From positions 5,223,878 through 5,287,877 of the forward strand of contig CM061139.1 in the NCBI GenBank assembly GCA_030789695.1: a stretch of 64,000 nt of DNA, given 5' to 3'. Below, piece by piece: positions 32,541 through 44,221 of the stretch (positions within the stretch are counted from its first letter, which is position 1; every line of letters starts with the position of its first letter). The position numbers and the translations under genes are program-made. Source of the stretch: Scilla litardierei (Eukaryota; Streptophyta; Magnoliopsida; Asparagales; Asparagaceae). The notes beneath the pieces are model-generated. The model ran no database searches. It saw only the letters and a list, made by a program, of their open reading frames with translations, and was not told where the DNA came from.

Positions 32541-34661
32541 CTAAGCTGGTGGTGCTGCGCCATCTCCGTCCAGAGGCGGAGGATGAGGTGGTGGTGGCTG
32601 GGTAACAGTCTGCTGGGTGGGTGGTGGTGGTGGTGGCTGGGTAGCAGTCTGCTGGGTGGGTGGTGGTGGGGGTGGTGGTCGTGGAACAGTCTGCTGGGTG
32701 GGTGGTGGTCGTGGCAGTCGCTCGAGAATCTGGGTCAGGCAAAAGTGAATGCCGAGAAGTAGCTCAAGGCGGTGCTGCATGGTGGTGACTGTGGAAGACA
32801 GAGCCCTAAAATCGCCCCTGAGTCCACTCATTACCCCCTCAAGAGCACGAACGCTCTGAACTAAGGCGTCAGGGGGTGGTGGAGCGGAGGGACGGACATG
32901 TCTAGGCTGAACAGGTCGGGGCTGTCGGACACGGGCGGCGTAAACAATCGGGCCAGCAGGCATGTGTGGAAAGGGGGTTATGCTCACTAGTGGATGCCCA
33001 GCCTCAGTGCGAGGCTGGGACGCAGGCTGGTGTGAGGTGGAAGCAGCAACAGTGGAAGTGGAAGACAAAATCGGTGACGAGGCAGCAAGAGAGGTCAGTG
33101 ACACAGACGTGGGAACAGACATCACGACACTCTCAGATAGGATGGCTGCCGTGGAGACAGAAAGGTCGACCGCTGGGGAGGAAGTGTGGGGTCCAAAAGG
33201 TGAGACCCCAGCGGAGATCAAAGTGGATAGGGTCTCCACGACAGAAGCGAACGAAGACTCGCCGCTCTCAATAATAGAAGGTGGACGCTCGGGTAGCAAA
33301 GAGGTGAGGGGCTCAACCGACAGGGGCACAACAGTGGTGGGAGTGGTGGTATGCGTGGTGGAAGTGGAGGGTGACTCAGCAAGTGTACTCCCGACCCCGG
33401 CAGAAGTGTGGACAGAGGTGTCAGGCGTGGCAGAAAGTGCAGGCTCAGGCTGAGGGATCACCGGGTCAACAGGTGCAGGGTGTGCCTGCTCAGCCTCCTC
33501 GGACTCAAGCACGTAGGCGGCGGGGATCAGGAGATCCATTGCCGGAAGCCAGTCCTCGTGTTCTGGTCCTATGTGTGTCCGAGCGGGGCTCGGGAGGATC
33601 ATGTAGTCAGCACCGAAGGGACCGTGTAACCAAACCCAGTGTCGCTGGCCGTGTGGACGAAGAATCTTCATCTGGGCCATGACGTCTATCGAAAGTGAAG
33701 TGGGGCCCGAATGTCGACGCAGGTCGGCCGGAAGGTCATCGCCGGTCATCAGGGCTAGCAGGGTGATCAGGCCGCCGCAACATATCGGGGAGCGAGTGCC
33801 CACCGACACTATGATGCGGTCCAAAAACCAGCTAGCGATGTCAATATCAACGGCGGGGACCATCGCAACACCATCCCTATCCAGAACTCTGGGGCGAGTC
33901 ATCGCGTAGAGCATATAGAGCTCAGGTGTGGACATCGTCCCAGGATCGTACCTCGCTAGAAAGGTGGTCGCCATAAGGCGCTGTGCTATGCGGAGGCAAG
34001 GGTGGACTATGGCTGAGGCCTTGGCCCTACTAGGGTCAAAGGCGTGTGGTAAACCTGTGATCCTGGCCCTAAAGGCATGGGAATCGAAAGATGGGGGAGG
34101 GATTTGTGTGGGGGCGTAGGCTCGGTCGGGCGCGGGGACTGTGGGCCACTGAAAGAATGCTCTAATCATATCGAGAGTGATCCGACACTCTCGATCCATG
34201 AGTCTAAAGGAGCATCCCTCATCGGTCCGGGCGATCGAGTTAAGTACCTCGAGTGTCGGACAGACGTAGGTGTCCGCCGACACAGACAGAAAATCTCGCC
34301 AACCCACGTTGTCGTACAACGTGAGCATCCCCTCAAGTACCCCCAGGCAGTCTAGGTCCGCTAAATGAGCGAACTTGGAGGGTACTATCAGGCGCTGGGT
34401 GATACGCTCAAAGCGGACGTGCTATGCGTCGTATCTGAACGTGATGCCCAGCGGCCCGACGGCTGGAGCTGGTGGTGGCTGTGCGTGAACGTGATCGGCT
34501 GGAAGTGGCTGCGGATGGATGGGGTCGGCTGGAAGTGGCTGTGTGGGATGAGGTGGTGAAGGTGGAGGGGAGTCCTCCCTAGCGTGGGAGGGGACGGGCT
34601 CATCCGTCCGCTTCCGCTTGGCGGAAGCTCCCCGAGTGCTTGGTTGTGTACGGGGCGGCAT
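32541..34661 (-). pseudogene. ORF2 of E2, nearly intact with one in-frame TAG
   Basis: One frame of 707 codons from ATG 34661 (MPPRTQPSTRG) to the stop at 32541, broken only by TAG at 34422-34424, after codon 79. From 34421 the frame is open for over 620 codons. Order: basic Pro-rich N-terminus; globular domain about residues 75-330 (VRFERITQRLIVPSKFAHL, GWRDFLSVSADTY, LDMIRAFFQWP, WFLDRIIVSVGTRSP, SLSIDVMAQMKIL); Ser/Thr-rich linker; C-terminal PPPPPPTQQT repeats. No membrane segment or signal peptide was seen. It resembles Athila-class extra ORFs (ATHILA ORF-1 type); function unknown. Confidence 0.82.
32570..32720 (-). repeat. Tandem repeats coding Pro-rich PPTQQT units in ORF2
   Basis: Three or four units of about 45-50 bp, each containing cagtctgctgggtgggtgg on the + strand, coding polyproline followed by TQQT. 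E1 has polyproline here without the TQQT repeats, so the copy number changed recently. Confidence 0.8.
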
Positions 34662-35196
34662 GTGTGCCCCGAGTGCTCACCCAACTAATGAAAAATGTGG
34701 CATGCTAAAAAAATGAAACGAAGGTACCTGAACACGCCGCGAGAGCAAAACAGCGGATATGTGTGAAGACACTGCCTCCACGAAGCCAATAGCGCGTCCG
34801 AAAGCTCCCCTAAGCTCCCCCAAGATAGCCTGCACATCAAACAATGATATCAGCGTATAAAATTCAAAATACATGGGGGAGATGGGGTATAACAGATAAG
34901 TAAAGAAATTGATTTGAGTTAGGGGCTCAATGGGTACTCGGATCGTCAAAATGGGGAGAAAAAGAGATTTTACGCAAAATAGGGGTTACCGGCGGTCGGC
35001 CGGCGGCGAGGGAGGTCGCCGGCGGTGGGGGTGGTCACCGGAGCAGTCGTCGGTGGTGGGTCGGCGATTGGGGCCATCGGCGGCTTGAATCGGGCGAGGG
35101 GGGTTGCGTCGCGGGCGAGGGAAGCTGAAGGGTCGCGGGCTCAGGCGAGAATTGTGATTTTGGGCGTTTCAAAAATCGCGTCGAGCCCGCAGCGCC
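34662..35196 (-). other. Presumed ORF2 leader of E2, possibly with an intron
   Basis: Aligns with E1 7243-7778. It keeps the possible splice acceptor TTTGATGTGCAG followed by GCTATCTTGGGGGAG on the - strand (about 34814-34842) and a possible donor TTCAGGTACC near 34724-34733. Confidence 0.4.
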
Positions 35197-35553
35197 TTAT
35201 ATAGGAGTGGTTACGACTCGGTCGAGTGACTCTGTCACTCGGCCGAGTGACGTAATGGAAAAAGGATTTTAAAAACTCCTCGCCACTTACGACTCGGCCG
35301 AGTGTCTTTGCCACACTTGGCCGAGTGGAGAAAGTCCATTCGGCAGAGTGGCACAAGCTACTCGGTAATTTTCGCCCTAAGAGGGTATCAGTTTCACTCG
35401 ACCGAGTGAAGAAATATACTCGGCCGAGTGGCAGTTTATACTGAAATCACAAAAAAGACAGAGAGTTGGGTACAGCAAACTTCCCTCGTTGGTGCACCAC
35501 TCGGGCGGACGGATTTCTTTGCTCGGCCGAGTGACTATGGTACTCGGCCGAGT
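35197..35553 (-). promoter_or_regulatory. Internal palindrome array and TATA box upstream of ORF2 in E2
   Basis: TATATAAG on the - strand at 35197-35204, preceded on that strand by ten palindrome copies near 35214, 35235, 35290, 35313, 35337, 35394, 35415, 35499, 35520 and 35541. The number of copies, spacing and distance to the TATA box match E1 6884-7242, although both elements have otherwise decayed. Confidence 0.72.
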
Positions 35554-35825
35554 GAGGCTCTGTTTCCTGCTTCGGGGCTCCGTTTTGGCTCTACTCTCTG
35601 TTTTTCTTCCTCCAGGTGGTTTCTTCCTCCTCCTAACCCTCGAGCACATTCCTGGAGCGCTCTTCTTCGCCTCGGTCATCCTCCATATGATATATATCCT
35701 TTCATCCTCTTCCTGTCAAAGAAAATAGGACCCGTTGTCACAATTTTTTGGGCAAACGACTCAAAAACACTAATAAAATCTAAAACAAAAATAAAAACTA
35801 AAATAGAAATAATGCGATAACCGTC

Positions 35826-35869
35826 GGGTTGCCTCCCGACAAGCGCTCGTTTAAGGTCTTGAGCTCGAC
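35826..35869 (-). other. Conserved end-of-polyprotein cassette in E2
   Basis: On the - strand GTCGAGCTCAAGACC leads to AACGAGCGCTTGTCGGGAGG and CAACCC. 37 of 44 positions match E4 55027-55070, which follows integrase. A degenerate copy follows E1 gag-pro at 6585-6617. In this family the block normally marks the end of pol, so here it directly follows protease, where pol is missing. Confidence 0.7.
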
Positions 35870-36066
35870 CCCTTTAAATTTTCAATTTAGCGCGGGATGT
35901 TGGGTGCATATGAGATGCACCCGTCGAATTTGCCGGGAAGACCGCTCGGATTTGGATCATGGTGGTGAGTGGTCTTCCTAAGTGCCCCTTCGTCACGGGC
36001 AATGTTGGGGGGTGGCTCCCCCAAGCTAGAGCTTGTTCCGGTCTTCGACTTGGTCGGTGACACTGA

Positions 36067-38646
36067 TCATCGTATCTGTGGAGCTTTCTTCGGAGTCCTC
36101 AACTTTGAGAGCTTGCAGAGCTCCCGTATTCTTGCGACATCAGCATCACCATCATCAATCGCCATGGAGATATCGGGGGAGTGCTCTATTTTCTCTTCCT
36201 CGGCCAAATCTAGGCCTTCTTTGAAGCTATCTTCGTGGGGTGCGCCGATGGAGTGGGGGATCGCCTCTTCGATGACCTCATCGAGGAGGTCCATGTAATC
36301 TAGCTCCTCATGATACATCATGTGCTTCATTGCCTTCGGTATATGGAGCTCCACTTCGATGTTGCCGACGTTCAAGGTAAGAGTCCCCTCCCGCACATCG
36401 ATGATGACACCGGCGGTGGCGAGGAATGGGCGTCCAAGTATGAGCGATGTATCGCCCTCCTCCTTGATGTCCATTATCACGAAATCGCATGGCAAACATA
36501 TGCACCTCGGAACTTGGAGTGGGATGTCCTCCGCGATCCCAACCGGCCTTGTAATCTGCCCGTTCGCTAGTTGAATCCGCATGTCGGTAGGCTTTAAATC
36601 CGTGCCGGTATTCAACTTCCGGAACATGGAGAGATGCATGAGGCTAACACTAGCCACCAAATCCACCAATGCTTTTTGTAGGGGGACGCCGCCTAGAGTG
36701 CAAGGAATCCGGAAACTCCCTGGATCTTTAAATTTGGCGGGCTCCTTTTTCCTCTTTGTGAACCAAGTCCCTTCCTCCGCGAGCATGATCTTCTCCTTCC
36801 TCTTCCTACCCGTAATCAAGTCCTTTAAGAACTTGGCGTAGGATGGGATTTCCACTATAGCGTCGAGGAAGGGGATATTGAGGCTCACCCCTCTCAAATA
36901 CTCGAGAAACTTGGCTAGCCGTTTCTCCATCTTGGCTCTAGCTAGCCGTTTAGGGAAGGGCACCGGTGGCATAAATCGGCGCTCATCAATAAGCTCTTCC
37001 ATTCTATATTTCACTTCTCCTTGCGGCTCCTTCTCTTTTTCAACTTCAATTGTCGGCTCGCTCTCTTGTAGAATCTCCACCACGGGTTCCTTAATTTGAG
37101 TCATGGGGGGTGGTATCCTTCCCTCCTCTTGTAGTAACCGCAACCACGGCGTTGATATGGTCGTTGTTGCCCCGTGGATTTTGCTCGGGTTGAGCCGACA
37201 ACTGTTGATTGTTTCTATTGAGCAATGCAAGTTGCTCCCCAATTTGAGCGACGACGGTGGTAAGAGAATCTTGTCCCGCCTTCAACGAATCATTGATTTT
37301 CCTCTGCTCCACCATAAACTCCTCCACCTTAGCTTCAAATTCCGAGCGTTGTTGAGCTTATGGAGGGTTGGGATTTCTCCAACCTTGATTGTACCCGGGT
37401 GGCCTATAAGGTCCCACTTGTTGCCTCGGTGGGAAGTTTTGTTGTGGTGGCCCCCATGGTGGATAATTCGGTTGTGGTAGTAGAGCTCGAGCTTGAGGAG
37501 GTTGTTGTTGCGGGAGGTTCAATGCACCATCATTATTGGCATATGAGAAACCCGGATGGTTTCTAGCGGCCGGATTGGCCCAATATCCAGAATTCCCCGC
37601 GACATATTGAATTTGCTCCAACGCTCCTTCTCCATGCTCTCCTCCTACATACATGGCTTGGGATTGGTCTTGCCAATCGCTCATATGATTTGTTGGCGTG
37701 GATGTATAAGGGGCTCCTTGAGGCTCCGTAATGTACTTCTCCAATCTTTCCACTACCTTGTGGAGAGATCAAATTTGTTGGCTAGCTCCGCGACGGCCTT
37801 GGCCTCATAAATGCTAGACGGCTTCAAGGAGGACGAAGAGTGTCCTCGCTCGTCGCCCCACTGTTGGTTGTTCGAGGCCGTCTCCTCAAGCAAGGCCGTA
37901 GCTTCATCGGGAGTCTTCGACAAAATGGCTCCATTTGCGGTGGCGTCGATAATCTGCTTCGTGCCTGGTTGGAGTCCATTGTAGAAACTGTGGACAAGCT
38001 CCCAATCCTCAATGCTATGATGGGGGCATTGATGTTGCAAGTCCTTGAAGCGCTCACATGCCTCATAGAGAGTCTCCTGTGGTCCTTGCTTGAAGGACAT
38101 GAGAGCACTTCTTATCTTCACCGTCTTGGATGGCGGGTAAAATTTGTCGACGAAGGCACTCGCCAATTCATCCCAAGTGGTGAAGATTCCTTCAGCCTGC
38201 GTCCTCAACCAATATAATCCCTTGTCCTTGAGTGTGAAAGGGAAGACGCGCAGTCTGATAGCATCTACGGAGACCACCGGCATTTGGAAGGTGGCACACT
38301 TTGATAGGAAGAGCTGGATGTGGTAATGATGGTTTTCATGGGAGTTCCCATGAAAAGGATCTTGTTGCATAAGAACCACCAATCCGGTCTTCAACTCGAA
38401 ATTTTTGTCGGCCGCCAACTCCGGCATGGCTATGGACGAGGTCGTGGAAGAAGTCTTAGGCCGAAGCCTATCTCTTATGGAAATAATCCTCACCATTCGC
38501 TCCGCCAATTCTTCGGGTGTCTCAGGATCGGTCATAAAATTTCCTTCCGTAACGGGTCTCCTCTCCGCTCGAATCCTCCTCAATGTACGCTCGATCTCCG
38601 GATCGTATAGTATTTCTTCGGGGTTCACCGAGGATCTCGTGTACAT
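36067..38646 (-). pseudogene. gag: Gag-protease of E2
   Basis: Starts MYTRSSVNPEEIL at 38646, the same start as E1. The gag domain (LKDKGLYWLRTQ, TTWDELASAFVDKFYP) is intact across 298 codons to 37753. A frameshift leads to the Pro-rich tail (to 37358) and another to 37327. The protease region (from 37242) has LVDLVASVSLMHL where E1 has DLGVS, so the catalytic motif is altered, and LILGRPFLATAG further on. The frame ends at 36067 in an acidic segment (RIRELCKLSKLRTPKK). No RT follows. Confidence 0.85.
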
Positions 38647-38764
38647 GCAAGGGAAAACAGAGTTTCAAAGAAATAGTTAGCACAACGGAAGGGCAAAACA
38701 AAAATAGAAATAATAGAACAAAAAAGAAAAATAGCTAGGTAGGTAGAATCAAACACTATTGAAC

Positions 38765-38782
38765 TCCCCAGCAACGGCGCCA
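38765..38782 (-). other. Primer binding site of E2
   Basis: On the - strand TGGCGCCGTTGCTGGGGA, six bases from the 5' LTR and one base different from the E1 and E4 sites; tRNA-Asp type. Confidence 0.8.
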
Positions 38783-38788
38783 AAAACT

Positions 38789-40614
38789 TGATCGGAGCCC
38801 GGATACACGTCACGGGCACGCGACTCGCTAGTCTTACCGCAAGCGCACGGTGTAGTGGCGAGCGGGTATCGAACACAGGGAGGCCTAATGACAGCGTCTT
38901 CTTCAATCAACCTGGCTATAAGATTGGTCGAGAAATGTTCGCAGTAATGCGGTCACAGTCGTTCAATTATACGAAAGAAATAACAAATTAATAAAGATGT
39001 CTAGGGATAGGGAATCCCCGCTACTTGACGTATCTCATCATTGTGATTCGTAGGGTTCACAATTGCTAGACTTGAAATTCGGGTAAACTAGTTGCAACTA
39101 AATGTAGAACCAAGCTCACGCTCTCGCGCTATTGCCAGTCTATAGCAAACCTAGGGTAGGGTCCAATCTCTTGCAAACCCTAACCTAGGCAAACTAGCGT
39201 GAAGAACAACATCATCGTTCAATCGTATCTCGGGCCCACTCTCGTGCAAACTCGAGCTACGACCTATGTTGGGATAGTTCCTACCCGTCCAATCGCTTGC
39301 AAACGGGTATTGGTATAGAATTACAATCGAGAACCCTAGTTTCGGCCCAATCTCTTGCAAACCGATTCTGGAGAAATTCAATCGCAACCTAATTCGAAAT
39401 TCTAGGGCTTCCTATCGAGTTGGGATCCAATCTCTTGCAAATCCCAATCGGTATGAATCCCTAGCTATTCGTATTATAGCAATCCCAAACTAACCCTAAT
39501 CAATTCTAGCAATAATTTCACCAATTCTTCACAAATTAGAAATAGGGTTCGTAGGGTTCATCCCTACGCCCTAAAACGATAGAACTACTCACAATTCATA
39601 ATAAAATGCAATAGAAATTCACAATCAAACTCAATAGAATTCATAGAAATATCCAAAATATTAATAAAAATGGAGTTTTTGAGGGAGAGAGAGACAAACC
39701 AATGAAGAACAAAAGAGCATCCAACAAATCAACACTTTTCTCTCCTCCCTAAAAGCTAAATCTAATTCCTAAAAAGTAATCTAAAAAGGCTGCAAAAAGT
39801 TCTGAAAAGTCTCTCTAAACTAGGTTAAAAACTGGGGTTAAATACCCCCCAAAATCGCCCAAAAAATCTTGACGAAAATGCCCCTGCGCAGCCTCAAAAT
39901 CGCAGTTTACGCTACAGGCAGCGCGGCTCACTCCACCGAGTGACAAATGTCACTCGGCCGAGTGAGAGACCCTGACAGATTCCAGAGAGTTGGGGGTCTT
40001 GGGGGTCGTCTCCTCGGGAGTCACTCGGCTGAGTGACTTTTCTTCACTCGGCCGATGGGCGTTCTTCACTCGGGCGGACGGTCGTTCGTCACTCGGCCGA
40101 GTCGGTCTTTGGGGCTGACTGACGGATTCCAGAGAGTTGGACATTTTTGGTTGCCGTCGTCTTGGCTTCACTTGGGCGAGGGATGACTCAGTGCTCGGCC
40201 GAGTGGTATGGCGATGCTCGGCCGAGTGCACGCTGATATTAGCTCTGTTGCGTGTCCGATCTGGCCGGCTTAGCGGGCTGTCTATGCTCGGCCGAGTGAC
40301 TCCTTCACTCGGCCGAGTGGCATGCTGAAAATTCTCATTCTTCGTATTTTTGCCTCCTCGTCGCTCCTACGACGTTCTTTCTTCTTCTACTCCTCTCCAA
40401 TCGCAGAATACCCCTCAAGAGTGTCGTCGGTGACACTCCGGAGTGGGTGCATCTCAGAATCACTCCAAATCGCTCCAAATCTCCTGAAATACGACAAAAA
40501 CAACAAATCGTGAAAAGCATCGCAATATTGTCGAATAAACGTGTAAAACACGATTTGAGCGATCTAAATGGCATGCAAACATGCAGAAAAAAGGTGTAAA
40601 ATACGGAGTGATCA
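38789..40614 (-). repeat. 5' LTR of E2
   Basis: 1826 bp, nearly identical to 28779-30605. TATTTAA on the - strand at 39838-39844; palindrome array at 39929-40321, where one copy of the close pair is mutated (ctccaccgagtg). Confidence 0.92.
39929..40321 (-). promoter_or_regulatory. Palindrome array in the E2 5' LTR
   Basis: Same set of copies as 29920-30310. Several copies degenerate in one LTR are intact in the other (for example cactcggctgagtg here against cactcagccgagtg there), so the array was better before insertion. Confidence 0.78.
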
Positions 40615-40619
40615 GCAAG

Positions 40620-40870
40620 CAGGGCCGAAAATGCACAGGGCACTTCCTTCTTTAATAGAGGATGTCATTGACTCGGATATTGACCGGGTTCCTTAGGTGA
40701 TTGCCGCTGATAATCCAGAGTGGGAAGCTAAGGTTGAGGAGCAAATAAGGAAAATAGAAGCTATCAAACCCTCAACGAAAAAGTCGGAAGCTGCACCCTC
40801 CACAAGCTCCATGAAGAGCACTCGGCTACAGGAGTGTGGCCAAGGTAGAAAGCCAATAGTTGATCAATGA
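40620..40870 (+). pseudogene. LINE ORF1, end
   Basis: Continues the ORF1 frame across the E2 insertion: one gcaag copy restores the frame, reading EQAGPKMHRALPSLIEDV. One in-frame TAG lies near 40695. The C-terminus is rich in Lys/Glu/Ser. The stop TGA (40868-40870) overlaps the ORF2 start. Confidence 0.75.
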
Positions 40871-40980
40871 ACATCTTATTTTGGAATACGAGGGGTCTAA
40901 ATAATTTGATACGAAGGAGAGATTTGCGGTATATTATTAAGAAACTCAAACCCTTGGCCGTGATACTGGTTGAGACCAAG
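40867..40980 (+). pseudogene. LINE ORF2, N-terminal piece (endonuclease start)
   Basis: ATG at 40867 overlaps the ORF1 stop as ATGA. MNILFWNTRGLNN followed by KKLKPLAVILVETK is the start of the endonuclease-exonuclease-phosphatase domain that nicks target DNA for LINE insertion. E4 interrupts it after 38 codons. Confidence 0.85.
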
Positions 40981-42564
40981 TGACGCGCCCGCAATCTACA
41001 CCTAGGATCCACCTGGCGGTGTCACAGTCGCCAGGCGTGATATGGCTCCTAGGCTACGACTACGGATTCAATCCGCAAGCAGACGGTGTCGAGTTATAGT
41101 ATATAAGATAGTCGAATCCTACAGGGACGGTGATAGTGTCCGAGGTAATCTCAGTCTATTTCTAAATCTAGAAGTAATGTAGCGGTCGGAGTGAAAGGTT
41201 TGGGTTGATGATTGTTGTTGTGTAATATAATAAAAGGAACTAGGGCTTTAGGGATCCCGCGAGGATCGTTGCGGTTGATGTTGGATAGGTTCCTTACATC
41301 GCATTATGGTTAGGGAATTAATCCCCCAATTCGTACCACTCTCGTGGGTTAGAATTGCGGGGTATTTCGGTGGCTCTCGTCAATGCAATGGCGGTAGCCA
41401 TCGACGTAGCGATATAGTTCGTCGATGGATCCCCTCAAGGCGCGAGCCGGGCATGGTCACGTGCCTTGATTGGATCCATCGATTTCCCTATTCGAATCCC
41501 TAGATACCCCTTAAGAACATCAATTCCACAGATCGTGGGCATGATCTCAGTACGGGTTATCTACGGGTTCGGTAGGATCTATCGAAATACAACCCTAGAT
41601 CCCCAATTCGATGTACGGATCCAGATCTACATTTTCCCCTAAAATCCTAGGGTTCACCCATCGGCCCTAGAGAAGATCTACTCACTCATGGTGGTCGGAA
41701 CGCACGAAAATATTGAATTCGCGTTGGAAAACATTACTTGCAACAAAAGAAATTAGGGCTAAAAATTACTTACAGTGAGAGTGAACGAAGAACAAATCCA
41801 GAGAAAGCAGAAAGCAATAATCTTCAATTAACGATCCAGAGTTTGCTACAAAATTAATCTAAAAATATTCCTCCAAAAATTCGCCCTAAACTTCTCTCCA
41901 AAAAATCCTAAACCAAACCTCAGAATAGCCTTCCCTCACGATGAACCCGCAGTCACGAGCTTCAGCTCAGAAAATCGCGCACATCGCACGTTCAAACTCT
42001 TCCAAAAATGCCCCAGGTAGTGCCGGTCGAGTATGTGACTCGGCCCGAGTAGGATCTGCTCAGGCAGATGTTCGGCCCGCGTCGCATCTTGCTCGGTCTT
42101 AGAATAGGTGACTCGGTCGGCTACTCGGGGTGTACTCGGGGCGTGCCATCTGGCCGAGCAGATGACCTGCTCAGACCGCGTCGACCGTATATGCAGCTCC
42201 TTCAACGTGTCATGGCTCGGCCCGAGCTGAAGCTGCTCGGGCCGAGCATTTTCTGGGAAAACACCCTGATGCTGCTGCCTCTCTCTGTCTCCTTCTTCTT
42301 TCTCCGTCTTCTCCTCTTTCGGCTCCGAGAATGTAGCGAACTCCTCCAGAGCGCTGCCAACAAGCTCATGAGCATGTCGGATGTGTCCAAACCCAGGCGG
42401 GGGTCCAAATCGTTCCAAAATCCCTGAAAACTCAAATATACTACGAAACTCGAAATATCGTCAGAAATACCAAAATCGCAGTAAAAAGTGGGATTTGGAC
42501 GTGGGGATGACATGCAATGCGATGGAAATATGATATGAAAATGATGTGAAATATGGACACATCA
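40981..42564 (-). repeat. 3' LTR of E4
   Basis: 1584 bp from TGACGCGCCC to GACACATCA on the + strand, matching 59054-60651. The palindrome-related array is at 42022-42258. Confidence 0.92.
42022..42258 (-). promoter_or_regulatory. Variant palindrome array in the E4 3' LTR
   Basis: Copies of CTCGGCCCGAG or CTCGGGCCGAG (one extra central base compared with the E1 motif), plus degenerate forms such as CTCGGTCGGCTACTCGGGG. The array precedes a weak TATA-like stretch on the - strand. A clear pair lies at 42225 and 42244. Confidence 0.65.
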
Positions 42565-44221
42565 AAATCCCCCAAGCTTACCTCTTACTCGTCCTCAAGG
42601 AAGACGAATAATCGGTACGCCGGGAGGAAAACAAAATGAAAAGAAGAAAATGAAAACAAAAAGAAGTGAAAAACAAAAAGAGAGAAATTAGAGAGAAGTG
42701 CTAAGGATGATCGGTCAGATCTCAGGCCTAAAAAGTTTATCACGATGCTCTGAGTGCTAAACATGCATGCTATTGATAATTTCAAGCTTTATATATCATA
42801 TGTCGTGTAATGCAGGCAAAGAATAGGGATCTACTGAAATAAAACCGTCAAATCCTATCAATCTCATGCAATCCCTAGAGTCTAGTATAAAATAGTTGAC
42901 AACGCCCTTTCAATCAAAGATACACAAGGAGCACAAAAGATTCACGCAACATGCAATAGAGAATAGAAAGATCATGCTATTCAGATGTTCAAATTGATAC
43001 GTGAAAAATCCCCAAAACTAAAGTAATTCGTAAAGTTTGGGTTTTATTAAATCTCCCCGATGTGCACCGTCTCCACTTTAATGTCAAGCTCACTCATATA
43101 ATCAGTCGATTTACCCCCAAGCTTAGCTTGAGGCATCGCATCAATGAAAATGATATGGAATTTAATTTTTCTTCCTAGAGAGAGTTATAGCTTCTTAATG
43201 GAATAGCACAAGATGGTATTTATTCATTTTTTTCTTTTTTTTCTCTTTTTTTACATGGGAAGTGAGATGCAATAAAGTAGCTGTAGGGGCGTAAGCAACT
43301 GATATGTAGAGAAAAAGTAGATATGTGGAGAAGGAAGATATTGAGACACTCGGTTCACTCATAAGAGGGTGCACATCAGTTCGATAAAATAAAACTCTAA
43401 CTAAACTCATATGTAGCATGGGTATTTCACTTCTCTAAATGAATACTGAAAATAGCATGCGGTAATAATCACAATGTCAACAGGCATGCAAACAGAATTT
43501 AAAAGGATGATAAAAACAGGTGCTCCAAGTGTTCAGTGATGCGTGAACCTGGGTGCATTTTCCAACATAAGTCATACTAGATACTAATTCATGCGATTGA
43601 TTTCAATTCATATCAGGTATTAAATAAGGCAAATCATCAAAAGAAATACATGCATATAGACAATAAAGCTGAAATTAATCTTAATAGCATGCCAAAGGGA
43701 TAAGCATCGCTAAAAACTAATAAAGCCTAGAGAGATATCATCATTCAGACCATCCTCAGCAGAAATAAGGAGAAAAAGAAAAAAAGTGGAAATAGATAAA
43801 AAGAGGGTGCATGCATGAGGAAAAACAGAAGATATGATGCAAAATGAGAGAAATAAAATGGGGTGGTAAATGGCGAAAAAGTGAAATAAAATCTGAAAAT
43901 AAGGGAAGAAAATGTTAAAAAATGAAAATAAAAATAAAGCGGTAGCGCTCATCCCCCAAGCTAAACCTAGCAGTGTCCTCACTGCTAAGAAATCGCTCGT
44001 GAGAGGGAGATGATGCTGAGGGGTGGGGCGGGTGGGATAATAAAAAATAAAAACTATGCAAATAAAAGAGAGATAAAAAAGGAAAATAAAAAATAAAATA
44101 AAAAAATAAAATTGTGATATGATGCAATGCAAATGCATAGGTGCATATCCTCCCCCAAGCTGTGGTAAAGCAGGGCCCCGCAAAGACAGATGGGCACTAA
44201 GAATAAAGGTGGAGGCAAAAA
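42565..44221 (-). other. Polypurine tract and non-coding 3' region of E4
   Basis: AGCTTGGGGGATTT on the - strand directly borders the LTR (42565-42578). Similar AGCTTGGGGG tracts recur at 43112-43123, 43951-43962 and 44150-44161. The rest is A/T-rich and non-coding. It keeps a segment resembling E1 and E2 (ggttcactc then agggtgca near 43350). Confidence 0.75.

Larger units (their letters stand above)
28779..40614 (-). mobile_element. E2: Athila-type element of the E1 family inserted in LINE ORF1
   Basis: A complete 11.84-kb element with TG...CA LTRs and the 5-bp duplication gcaag (28774-28778 and 40615-40619). It is reversed relative to the LINE. It has the same gene order as E1: LTR, PBS, gag-protease, internal palindrome array with TATA box, ORF2, non-coding 3' region, PPT, LTR. 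Again no RT or integrase. Its ORF2 is far better preserved than that of E1. Confidence 0.92.

Noticed and set aside
32523..33682. Open frames on the + strand opposite E2 ORF2
   Set aside because: Shadow frames of the GC-rich coding strand of ORF2. The - strand protein aligns with E1 ORF2 and these do not.
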